The translations under genes were made by a program, and so were the position numbers. From Marinobacter arenosus (GTDB taxonomy: Bacteria > Pseudomonadota > Gammaproteobacteria > Pseudomonadales > Oleiphilaceae), in NCBI RefSeq assembly GCF_019264345.1, contig NZ_JAHVAO010000004.1, positions 1-64,000 on the forward strand: a DNA stretch of 64,000 nt. The letters are read 5' to 3'. Below are positions 56,869 through 64,000 of the stretch, piece after piece. How positions within the stretch are numbered: the stretch's first letter is position 1; each line of letters opens with the position of its first letter. The notes beneath the pieces were generated by a model. The model was given only the letters and a program-made list of their open reading frames with translations, was not told the origin of the DNA and searched no databases.

Positions 56869-57356
56869 GGCGCGCGGTTCGAGGTGCCACTCTGGTCGAG
56901 CTGGTGATCACCATCGTGATCATCAGTATCGCCATCGCCGGCGTGGTCGGCGCGTTTGCGTTGATCTCCGGCCGTAGCGCCGATCCCTTGAATGAAACCC
57001 GGGCCGTTGCCCTCGGGCAGCTTTACGTCGATGAAATCCTGTCCAAAAAGTACGATGAGCAGACCCCCCAGGGGGGCGTGCCGCGGTACACCGGGGCCTG
57101 CACGATTGGAGCGGATGGCGCAGAAACGCGAGCGTCGTTCGACGACGTTGACGATTACGATGGCCTCAGTGACGCGCCGCCTGCGAGTGCGCTGGGTGGC
57201 ATTAGCGGCTATGCCGGGTTTTCGGTGGATGTGTCCGTTACCTGTGCCGGCACGGAGGTGGGGTTGCCTGCCTCACAGGCGAAGCGGATCGATGTACTGG
57301 TATCCGCCCCGGATGACCGCCGGTTTGTTTTCTCGGCCTACAGGGCGAATTTCTGA
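56856..57356 (+). CDS. mshD: MSHA prepilin-like protein MshD
   Basis: 166-residue minor pilin. The leader ends RRAVRG before ATLVELVITIVIISIAIAGV, with Ala instead of Phe at position +1 and Glu5 kept. Asp-rich middle (SFDDVDDYDGLSDAP). Overlaps mshC and mshO. The assignment as MshD is from order and pattern. Confidence 0.82.
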   Translation: MPAVRRAVRGATLVELVITIVIISIAIAGVVGAFALISGRSADPLNETRAVALGQLYVDEILSKKYDEQTPQGGVPRYTGACTIGADGAETRASFDDVDDYDGLSDAPPASALGGISGYAGFSVDVSVTCAGTEVGLPASQAKRIDVLVSAPDDRRFVFSAYRANF

Positions 57357-58156
57357 TGGGCGGATTCCTGACGGTCAGAGCTCGTGGATTTACGCTCGTC
57401 GAACTGGTCATGGTGATCGTCCTCCTGGCCATCGTTGCGACCATCTCGGTTCGTTTTGTTGCACTGTCAACCCAGGGGGCAGTCGATGTCGGTTCCCGGC
57501 AGCTTCGGTCCTTTTCAGCCGTTGTGATCAGTGAACATGTCAGCCGGGCGCTGCGTGAAGCGCTGCCGGGATCCATTCGCGTCAATGGCGACGGCTCGTG
57601 CATCGAATGGATGCCGGTTGTTGCCGTTTCCAATTACCTGAACCTTCCGGGCGACTCAAACCCAGACTCTTTCGAGGCGGCGCCGCTGGCTGGTGGCGCC
57701 AGCGCCAGCGGCAGGGTTGTGGTGTACGGATACGGCAGCAATCTTTACTCAACGGTGAGCCCCGGCGCCGTTTCTCCCGAAGCGACACTCCCTGCTGGCG
57801 CCTCGCCGGTTACCGTCACTTTCGATGGCGGTGCCAACCATCGCTTTGCAACCAAGTCGCCGGAACGAAAGTTTTTTGTCATCGAGGATCCCCGGACAAT
57901 CTGCCAGCAGGGCAGTTTCCTGTTTCGTTATCGTGACTATGGCATTCAGGGCACTGTAGCCGCCGCATTGCCGGCAACCATGCCGACGCGAGAGGTGGTG
58001 GCGGGTAATCTGGTGCCCGGCTCGCTGAATTTTGAGGTCGTTCCACCCACGCTCCAGCGCAGCGGCGTTGTCAGTTTCCGTTTCCAGGTCCAGAGCCAGC
58101 AATCCGGTGAAGTGACCAGCGTCAGCCAGGAGGTTCAGGTTCGCAATGTCCCCTGA
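57356..58156 (+). CDS. mshO: MSHA prepilin-like protein MshO
   Basis: 266-residue minor pilin. The leader MGGFLTVRARG precedes FTLVELVMVIVLLAIVATIS, followed by a larger globular domain with Cys residues (GDGSCIEWMP, RTICQQG). It starts on the last base of mshD. The size and position fit MshO. Confidence 0.85.
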   Translation: MGGFLTVRARGFTLVELVMVIVLLAIVATISVRFVALSTQGAVDVGSRQLRSFSAVVISEHVSRALREALPGSIRVNGDGSCIEWMPVVAVSNYLNLPGDSNPDSFEAAPLAGGASASGRVVVYGYGSNLYSTVSPGAVSPEATLPAGASPVTVTFDGGANHRFATKSPERKFFVIEDPRTICQQGSFLFRYRDYGIQGTVAAALPATMPTREVVAGNLVPGSLNFEVVPPTLQRSGVVSFRFQVQSQQSGEVTSVSQEVQVRNVP

Positions 58157-58559
58157 TTCGAGCCCAGGAAAGCAAAACGGCGCCGGACTACCGGTGGCGT
58201 TATTCGTGATTACGGTGCTGGCCCTGCTGGTCGCCGTCATGGCGCAACTGCAGCAGGTCAGCGGTGAGGCTGTCAGCCTGCAGATCCAGTCCCAACGTGC
58301 GCTGTTTGCGGCAGAAAGTGGCGCCCAGGTAGCTGTGCGTGAAGTTCTGGAAGGAAGCAGCTGCGGTGCCGTTTCGTCGCCGAAACCCTTCACGGTATCC
58401 GGGCTGGCGGGTTGTCAGGCTGTCATTGATTGCCAGTCGGTTTCAGCGGAGTTGAGCGGTAAGAGCCCGGCGGAAGAGATTTTCACCCTGACCAGCACCG
58501 GCCAATGTGGAGTGGGTATCGATCGGGCCGAACGCGTGGTGGAGGTCAAGGTCCGATGA
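58146..58559 (+). CDS. mshP: MSHA biogenesis protein MshP
   Basis: 137-residue protein with a PilX-like N-terminus: NGAGLPVALFVITVLALLVAVMA is the membrane helix, lacking the classic FTLIE. It is followed by AESGAQVAVREVL, typical of PilX/MshP proteins. Four or more Cys lie in the C-terminal half. It overlaps mshO by 11 bases and mshQ by four. Confidence 0.85.
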   Translation: MSPDSSPGKQNGAGLPVALFVITVLALLVAVMAQLQQVSGEAVSLQIQSQRALFAAESGAQVAVREVLEGSSCGAVSSPKPFTVSGLAGCQAVIDCQSVSAELSGKSPAEEIFTLTSTGQCGVGIDRAERVVEVKVR

Positions 58560-61500
58560 GATCCAAGGTTCATTCCGTTGGTCGGGCGGCCCAGCGCTTT
58601 TGCATGGTGTTGGTTGGCTTACTGGCCACCTCTGAAGCGTTGGCGGTCTGTTCGCCTGACTACAAAGGTCTGGCAACCATTAACGAAGTCCGGCAGCTAT
58701 CCCAAGGCAGAATCAATGAAAGGTTTATTGAGATCAAGCTGCTGTCGTCCTCGCTGACAGCCGACGATTTTTCGAGTTGGACCTTAAGTGCCTGCACGAA
58801 TAATGGGTGCACCGGCACTATCTCCGTGGGCAGTATGGATGCGGGCAATCTGCCCTGGCTCGTGGCGGATCGAACTCTGATTACCAGCGAGGACTACCTG
58901 GACTTTGGCGGCATGGACATCGTGCTCCGCGACGGCGAAGGCCGGACCATTGACTACTTGTCGGTTGGAAACTTCAGCAGGCAGCGGGATGCCAGTTGCA
59001 CGCCGGCGTACGACTGGGAAGTCCCTGCCTCCAATACGAAGAACCTGTACCGCTCTCCCGACGGGACCGGGAACTGGGGCTTTGAGTCGGGTAACTCCGG
59101 CGAAACCACTGAAGCCGACACTAACGACGCCGGTGTCGACGGACCGTCGATTAACGTGTCGGGATCCACGGTCTTCCAGGGGGAAACGGCTACCTTTGTC
59201 ATCACCCTGGACGCCGCTGCGGGCCGGGATATTGTCCTTGGGTATCGAACCGAGGACAGTTCGGCCGTTCAAGGCACGGACTACAGCCAGCGTTCCGGAA
59301 CCCTGACAATCCCCGCCGGCCAGACCCAGGCATCCATCAGTGTCCCCACGCTCCAGTCCGGCAGTTTCGACCAACGCCAGTTCTTTCTGAACCTGGAAAC
59401 CGCCGTGGATAATTCTGGAAGCCGTTTTGGTGTGTTTGATAGCCAGATCGGTCTGGGCATCATCCTGCCATCCGCGGTTGCGGACTGGCATTTGGACAAT
59501 GGCCCCTGGAACGGCAGTTCCGGTGAAGTGCTTGATGCCTCTGGCGGTGGCTCCAGCGGTCTTGCCGTCGGCGGTGTGGTGTTCTCGCAGCAAAACCCGG
59601 CATGGGCGGGTGATCCCGGAACCTGTGGGTACGCCGACTTTGAGGAATGGCAGTTTCAATACATTGGCTTTGCCGACAGCGATCGGCTGGACCTGACCGA
59701 CCAGCTAACGATCACGGCGTGGGTCCGGCCTGAAAGTTCTCCGTTATTCACAGACACCATTCTTTCGAAAGGAAGCAACTACCAAATCCAGCTGGACCGG
59801 GATGGGGAGATCCGGTGGTCCTGGCGAAACACCCAAGGCACAGGGTTTATGCTTCGAACCAGCGGCGCAAACCTGGATCAGAGCAGCTGGGCGCACATTG
59901 CCGTCGTCTACAAGGCCGGTCGGCAGGCCATCTACATCAATGGCGACCAGCGAGCTTCCGGAGCTGCGGCAGGTGTCCTGGCCACAAACGGCAACCCGCT
60001 TTACCTTGGTACCGATCAGCGGGGCGGGTTCTTCGAATACTTTGATGGCTCAGTGGATGAGGTCACGCTATTCCGGTCAGCGTTCAACGCGGAAGGCATC
60101 CAGAAGCTTTACCAGCGCCGCCGTCCCTGTGCAATTAATCGGCTCGGTGGGTTCGAGGTTATTGCTCCCCCGTCTGCGAGTGTGTGTGGGGTGGCCGAGG
60201 TTTTCGTCAGGGCCGTCGATCGAAACGGACAGGTGCTCTCTGACTACGATGGTCGGGTTGCCCTGCAGACAAGCGCCGGCAGTGGTAATTGGTCTGCAGG
60301 CGTGTCGGATGTGCCGGCCGGATCCCTGGCGCCGAGCCCGGACACAGACAACGATGGCACCGTGAGCTACCAGTTTGCCGGCGCCGATAACGGCACCGTA
60401 TCGCTTGCGTTGGCCAATGCCACCGCCGACCAGCTCCGGGTGGTGGTTACTGACGTTGTAGATGGGCAGCAAGGGCGTTCGGCGCCCATTCAGTTTCTTG
60501 AAAATGCCTTCGTGATCGAGAGTTCGGACGCCAATGGCCTGGATATCGTGGCCGAGCGCAACCATTCGTTTGTGGCGCGGGCGATTCGACGGGATCCCGC
60601 GAACGGTGAGTGTGGGGTGATACCGGATTATGATGGTGAGGTCGACGTGAAAGCCTGGCTCAGCCGAAGTGGTGACGATCCAGGTGGCGTCACGCCGACT
60701 CTGGACGGTGGCGTTTCGTCGGTCGCTCCCGGAACCGGAGTACCGTCGTCGGACAACCTGACGCTCAGTTTCAATGGCGGTCTCGCGGCCTTTTCATTGA
60801 TCACCAGCGATGTTGGACAATACCGTCTGAACCTGTTGGATGACACCTCGGGGATCGTCGTGGACACCGCCGGCACCCCGTTGCCCATCTCGGGCCAGAG
60901 TGCGCTCTGGACCGTCAGACCGGACCGGTTTGAACTCGCGGTGACGGGTAATCCCTCGGCCGCCGATGCGAATGGTCCTGTATTCAGGTCGGCCGGGCAG
61001 GTATTTGAAGTGGTTTTGTCGGCCGTGGGGGCCGAAGGGGGTGTTTTGTCCAGCTACGGTCAGGAGGGTGCGCCGCAGGGGGCAGACTTGAGCCATACTC
61101 TGTTGCTGCCTTCATCCCTTACCGCTGACGATGGGGTCCTGTCAGGAACGCTGGACGTTGATGGCGCCTCCTTCAACGGCGGCGAAGCCATCATCAGTGA
61201 TCTCAGTTGGAACGAGGTCGGCATCATCCAGCTGACGGCCGAAAATGCAGCCTACCTGGGCGTTGCGCCTGAGGTCACGGGGCAGTCCGGGTCCGTGGGG
61301 CGATTTGTCCCTGATCGATTCGAGGTTGTTGTCTCACCCGGCGAGCTTGCCCCTTTCTGCAGCGTTGGTTCCGCCTTCGTCTACTCCGGGCAGTCGATGG
61401 CTTGGGCCGTTGTACCGGAGCTGACCATTTCCGCGATGGGGCCGGGAACCTATGTCACGAATAATTACACCGAGGGCGATTTCCAGAAACTGACGGCTGA

Positions 61501-62179
61501 CAATGTTGCCCGGAGTGCCCCGGCCACGGACAACACCCAGGTTTACCTGTCCGGCGCCAATTATCCCATCACGTCTGGCCTGGACGGAGGCCTGATATCC
61601 TCTGCGAGTGACGGCGTATTGGTCTTCTCGTTTTCAACCGACGATTCCTTTGTCTATGACAAGGCCGTTGATGCCAAGGTGCCGCCTTTCTCACCGGACA
61701 TGACCATCACGGTTAATGCCATTCAGGATTCCGACGGTGTGCTGGCGCCGGCAATGCCCTTGTCCGTCACGCCATCTGCCCCCCTGGAGATCCGCTACGG
61801 GCGCTGGGAGCTTGAAAACGTCTACGGGCCCGAGAATGTGGGCGAATTATTCATGCCCTTCCGGGCTGAGGTATGGAACGGAAGTCGTTTCGTCGAGCAC
61901 GCGGCGGATGGTTGTTCGTCCTGGACCACGACGCTGATCGCAGACCCGGAGGTTCACCATAGCCTTGTGGCGGGGACAGGTAACTTGATGGTGGGCACTG
62001 GTGGCCCGCTTACGCTCGAGCCGAAAGGGACATCGGGCACCGATACACTGGTTTGGGATGTGCCGGTCTGGTTTGAGTCTGATCAGGATGGCGACGGCGT
62101 GTTGGAGGATCCCTCAGGGCTCGCCACCTTCGGCGTGTATCGCGGCCACGACCGGGTGATTTACTGGCAGGAACGTTGA
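58556..62179 (+). CDS. mshQ: MSHA multidomain protein MshQ, putative tip adhesin
   Basis: 1207-residue exported protein; the ATG at 58556 overlaps the mshP stop. The signal peptide ends near SEALAVC. Domains by eye: a lamin-tail-like domain (about residues 35-190, INEVRQ...FIEIKLL, GGMDIVLRDGEGRTIDYLS); a Calx-beta-like repeat (about 198-300, VFQGETATFVITLDAA, GTDYSQRSGTLTIPAGQ); a LamG-like jelly roll (about 307-520, LTITAWVRPESS, WAHIAVVYKAGRQAIYING); Ig-like strands (530-780); and a C-terminal domain (about 790-1207) like DUF6701 of MshQ. The Calx-beta and LamG folds suggest ligand or glycan binding outside the cell; that is inference. Confidence 0.88.
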   Translation: MRSKVHSVGRAAQRFCMVLVGLLATSEALAVCSPDYKGLATINEVRQLSQGRINERFIEIKLLSSSLTADDFSSWTLSACTNNGCTGTISVGSMDAGNLPWLVADRTLITSEDYLDFGGMDIVLRDGEGRTIDYLSVGNFSRQRDASCTPAYDWEVPASNTKNLYRSPDGTGNWGFESGNSGETTEADTNDAGVDGPSINVSGSTVFQGETATFVITLDAAAGRDIVLGYRTEDSSAVQGTDYSQRSGTLTIPAGQTQASISVPTLQSGSFDQRQFFLNLETAVDNSGSRFGVFDSQIGLGIILPSAVADWHLDNGPWNGSSGEVLDASGGGSSGLAVGGVVFSQQNPAWAGDPGTCGYADFEEWQFQYIGFADSDRLDLTDQLTITAWVRPESSPLFTDTILSKGSNYQIQLDRDGEIRWSWRNTQGTGFMLRTSGANLDQSSWAHIAVVYKAGRQAIYINGDQRASGAAAGVLATNGNPLYLGTDQRGGFFEYFDGSVDEVTLFRSAFNAEGIQKLYQRRRPCAINRLGGFEVIAPPSASVCGVAEVFVRAVDRNGQVLSDYDGRVALQTSAGSGNWSAGVSDVPAGSLAPSPDTDNDGTVSYQFAGADNGTVSLALANATADQLRVVVTDVVDGQQGRSAPIQFLENAFVIESSDANGLDIVAERNHSFVARAIRRDPANGECGVIPDYDGEVDVKAWLSRSGDDPGGVTPTLDGGVSSVAPGTGVPSSDNLTLSFNGGLAAFSLITSDVGQYRLNLLDDTSGIVVDTAGTPLPISGQSALWTVRPDRFELAVTGNPSAADANGPVFRSAGQVFEVVLSAVGAEGGVLSSYGQEGAPQGADLSHTLLLPSSLTADDGVLSGTLDVDGASFNGGEAIISDLSWNEVGIIQLTAENAAYLGVAPEVTGQSGSVGRFVPDRFEVVVSPGELAPFCSVGSAFVYSGQSMAWAVVPELTISAMGPGTYVTNNYTEGDFQKLTADNVARSAPATDNTQVYLSGANYPITSGLDGGLISSASDGVLVFSFSTDDSFVYDKAVDAKVPPFSPDMTITVNAIQDSDGVLAPAMPLSVTPSAPLEIRYGRWELENVYGPENVGELFMPFRAEVWNGSRFVEHAADGCSSWTTTLIADPEVHHSLVAGTGNLMVGTGGPLTLEPKGTSGTDTLVWDVPVWFESDQDGDGVLEDPSGLATFGVYRGHDRVIYWQER

Positions 62180-62189
62180 GTCATTCCAT

Positions 62190-62219
62190 AAAAAAGGGGC
62201 AGGTCTCGCGACCTGCCCC
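62190..62219 (-). terminator. glnLG terminator
   Basis: GGGGCAGGTC (62196-62205) and GACCTGCCCC (62210-62219) form a perfect 10-bp stem. Read on the minus strand it is followed by a run of T, so it terminates glnG. On the plus strand no T tract follows, so it is only a weak stop for mshQ. Confidence 0.88.
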
Positions 62220-62239
62220 AGAAAACAGAGCCCGGTGGC

Positions 62240-63667
62240 TCAATCGTCGTCACTTTCCGGGTGGTCCAGTCCCAGTTCATTAATCTTCCGGGTCAGGGTA
62301 TTTCGCCCCCATCCCAGCAATACCGACGCATCCCGGCGGCGTCCGCCGGTGTGCTTCAAGGCCGTTTCAATCATGATCTTTTCGAACTCGGGTACGGCGT
62401 TGTCCAGAATGCCCTTTTTGCCGCGCTTGAGTTCCTGTTCCGCCCAGTTGCGCAGCCCCTCTTGCCATGTGGTACCCATGGTGGGCGTCTCGGCCTGATG
62501 CAGCAGCTCCGGCGGGAGATCATCGATGTGAATTTCGCGACCGCTGGCCATGACCGTCAGCCACCGACAGGTGTTCTCCAGCTGGCGGACGTTGCCCGGC
62601 CACGGCAGCGTGGTGAGATACTCCTCGGCGTCCGGCCGGAGAATTTTTGACTCAACGGCGAGCTCCTTGGCGGCTCGCTTCAGGAAGTGCTGCATCAGGC
62701 GTGGGATGTCTTCCCGGCGCTCGGCCAGCTTGGGCAGATGCACTCGGATGACGTTCAGGCGGTGGAAGAGATCCTCCCGGAACGAACCGGCCTGAACCAG
62801 TTTTTCCAGATCCTGGTGGGTGGCGGCGATGATGCGCACATCCACCTTGATAGGGGTGGTGCCGCCAACCCGGTAGAACTCGCCATCGGCGAGGACCCGC
62901 AGCAGCCGTGTCTGGGTGTCCGCAGGCATGTCGCCAATTTCATCCAGGAAGAGGGTGCCGCCGTTGGATTGCTCAAACCGCCCCTGCCGGGCAGCGCCGG
63001 CACCGGTAAACGCGCCTTTTTCGTGGCCGAACAGTTCGGATTCGATCAGGTCCTTGGGAATTGCCGCCATGTTCAGGGCAATGAACGGGTGGTTGGCCCG
63101 GGGGCTGTGATTATGCAGGGCCTGGGCCACCAGTTCCTTACCGGTACCGCTTTCGCCATTGATCAGGACGGTAATGTTCGAATGGGAAAGCCGGCCGATG
63201 GCCCGAAACACTTCCTGCATGGCCGGGGCTTCGCCGATGATCTCGGCGTTGCGCTGAGTGCTTTCTGCCTGGGGCTCTGCGCTGGCTTTCTTTTCGTGGC
63301 TGTGCGCGACGGCCCGTTTCACCAGGGCAACGGCGTCGTCCACATCGAAGGGTTTGGGCAGATACTCGAAAGCCCCGGTCTGGTAACTGGTCACCGCACT
63401 TTCGAGGTCGGAGTGGGCGGTCATGATGATGACCGGCACATCGGGGTGTACCTCAACGATTTGGGAGAGCAGGGTGATGCCGTCGACCCCGGGCATCCGG
63501 ATGTCGCTGATGATGGCGTCGGGTTGTTCGTGCTCGAGACGCATCATGATGCTCTCGCCACTGTCGAAAACGCGGGGCTGCATACCGGCCTGGTTAAGGG
63601 CGCGCTCCAGCACCCAGCGAATACTGCGATCGTCGTCTATGATCCAGACGTTTGCCGGTTGGCTCAT
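62240..63667 (-). CDS. glnG: nitrogen regulation response regulator NtrC
   Basis: 475-residue sigma-54 activator. Receiver domain with the acidic pocket and phospho-acceptor D55 (IISDIRMPGVDG). The AAA+ domain has GESGTGKE (Walker A) and the sigma-54 contact loop GAFTGA, then GTLFLDEIGD. A C-terminal Fis-type helix-turn-helix is at ASVLLGWGRNTLTRKINELG. With NtrB it turns on nitrogen assimilation genes. Its start overlaps the end of glnL by four bases. Confidence 0.97.
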   Translation of the reverse strand: MSQPANVWIIDDDRSIRWVLERALNQAGMQPRVFDSGESIMMRLEHEQPDAIISDIRMPGVDGITLLSQIVEVHPDVPVIIMTAHSDLESAVTSYQTGAFEYLPKPFDVDDAVALVKRAVAHSHEKKASAEPQAESTQRNAEIIGEAPAMQEVFRAIGRLSHSNITVLINGESGTGKELVAQALHNHSPRANHPFIALNMAAIPKDLIESELFGHEKGAFTGAGAARQGRFEQSNGGTLFLDEIGDMPADTQTRLLRVLADGEFYRVGGTTPIKVDVRIIAATHQDLEKLVQAGSFREDLFHRLNVIRVHLPKLAERREDIPRLMQHFLKRAAKELAVESKILRPDAEEYLTTLPWPGNVRQLENTCRWLTVMASGREIHIDDLPPELLHQAETPTMGTTWQEGLRNWAEQELKRGKKGILDNAVPEFEKIMIETALKHTGGRRRDASVLLGWGRNTLTRKINELGLDHPESDDD

Positions 63668-64000
63668 GGGGTGTCCTCCAGAGGCAGGAAGATGATGAAG
63701 TCAGTACGGCCGGGTTTGCTCTCGCATTCGACCAGTCCGTGGTGTTGTCCGATGATGCTCTGGGTTATGGAAAGCCCAAGGCCCGTGCCACTGGCTCGGC
63801 CACTGATCATCGGATAGAAAATATTCTGCAGCAGATCCGGTGGAATACCCGGTCCGTTGTCGATGACGTCCACTCGGCAGACCAGGCGATGACGACGGTG
63901 GCCGATAGTGAACTGGCGCAAGGCCCGGGTCCGGAAGATGATGGTGGGCGGCGCTTCGTCGTTGTGCCCGCTCTGATTTTCGAAGGCGGCTTCCATGGCA
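63664..64000 (-). CDS. glnL: nitrogen regulation histidine kinase NtrB, C-terminal part
   Basis: The 3' end of an NtrB gene; the 5' part lies beyond the window. The ATPase domain shows N/G1/G2 boxes: VDVIDNGPGIPPDLLQNIFY, then GRASGTGLGLSITQSIIGQH. It controls phosphorylation of the adjacent NtrC under PII input. Confidence 0.93.
   Translation of the reverse strand, partial: AMEAAFENQSGHNDEAPPTIIFRTRALRQFTIGHRRHRLVCRVDVIDNGPGIPPDLLQNIFYPMISGRASGTGLGLSITQSIIGQHHGLVECESKPGRTDFIIFLPLEDTP

Overview
The window is a 64 kb piece of a gammaproteobacterial chromosome with GC-rich third codon positions. Three things suggest a marine Marinobacter-like bacterium: the E. coli/Pseudomonas-type order of the ribosomal gene clusters, a tRNA-Trp placed between tuf and secE, and the uvrA to ssb to MSHA-pilus arrangement known from Vibrio and relatives. 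The genus is an inference; no 16S gene is present. I see no insertion sequence, prophage or CRISPR array, and no stretch longer than 300 bases without a gene.

Layout. (1) 1-113: the 3' end of a 5S rRNA and the terminator of its rRNA operon. (2) 320-5581: four tandem genes for secreted proteins that share an N-terminal motif (DUF6160-like). (3) 5686-8185: birA, coaX and a SPOR-like membrane protein, overlapping as an operon. (4) 8217-9952: tRNA-Thr, -Tyr, -Gly, -Thr, the first tuf gene, then tRNA-Trp. (5) 9986-21929: secE-nusG-rplKAJL-rpoBC. (6) 22097-26413: the str operon rpsL-rpsG-fusA-tuf. (7) 26601-40224: the S10, spc and alpha operons from rpsJ to rplQ, with secY and rpoA. (8) 40324-45296: uvrA (minus strand), a YajR-like MFS transporter, and ssb. 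(9) 45507-62179: a complete-looking 17-gene MSHA type IV pilus locus ending in a 1207-residue MshQ. (10) 62240-64000, minus strand: glnG (ntrC) and the end of glnL (ntrB).

How the parts work together. Regions 4-7 form the growth-rate-regulated core: translation factors, RNA polymerase, ribosomal proteins and Sec translocase subunits. The DNA shows several feedback sites. There is an L1-type site before rplK, an L10-type leader before rplJ, a terminator-like attenuator between rplL and rpoB, strong promoters before rpsL, rpsJ and rpsM, and structured spacers. The most notable is a compact copy of the 23S rRNA H18-H19-H20 junction in the rpsJ-rplC spacer. That junction is the 23S region to which L4 binds, which suggests that L4 controls rplC-rplD and the genes downstream.

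The MSHA locus encodes the inner-membrane complex (MshI, PilN-like, MshJ, MshK), the secretin MshL, the ATPases MshM and MshE (MshE with a c-di-GMP-binding type N-terminal domain), the platform MshG, and five or six prepilin-like subunits. It ends in a large multidomain MshQ that may be a tip protein. A short sequence shared by the regions upstream of the MSHA locus and of the DUF6160-like cluster raises the possibility of common control of two surface systems.
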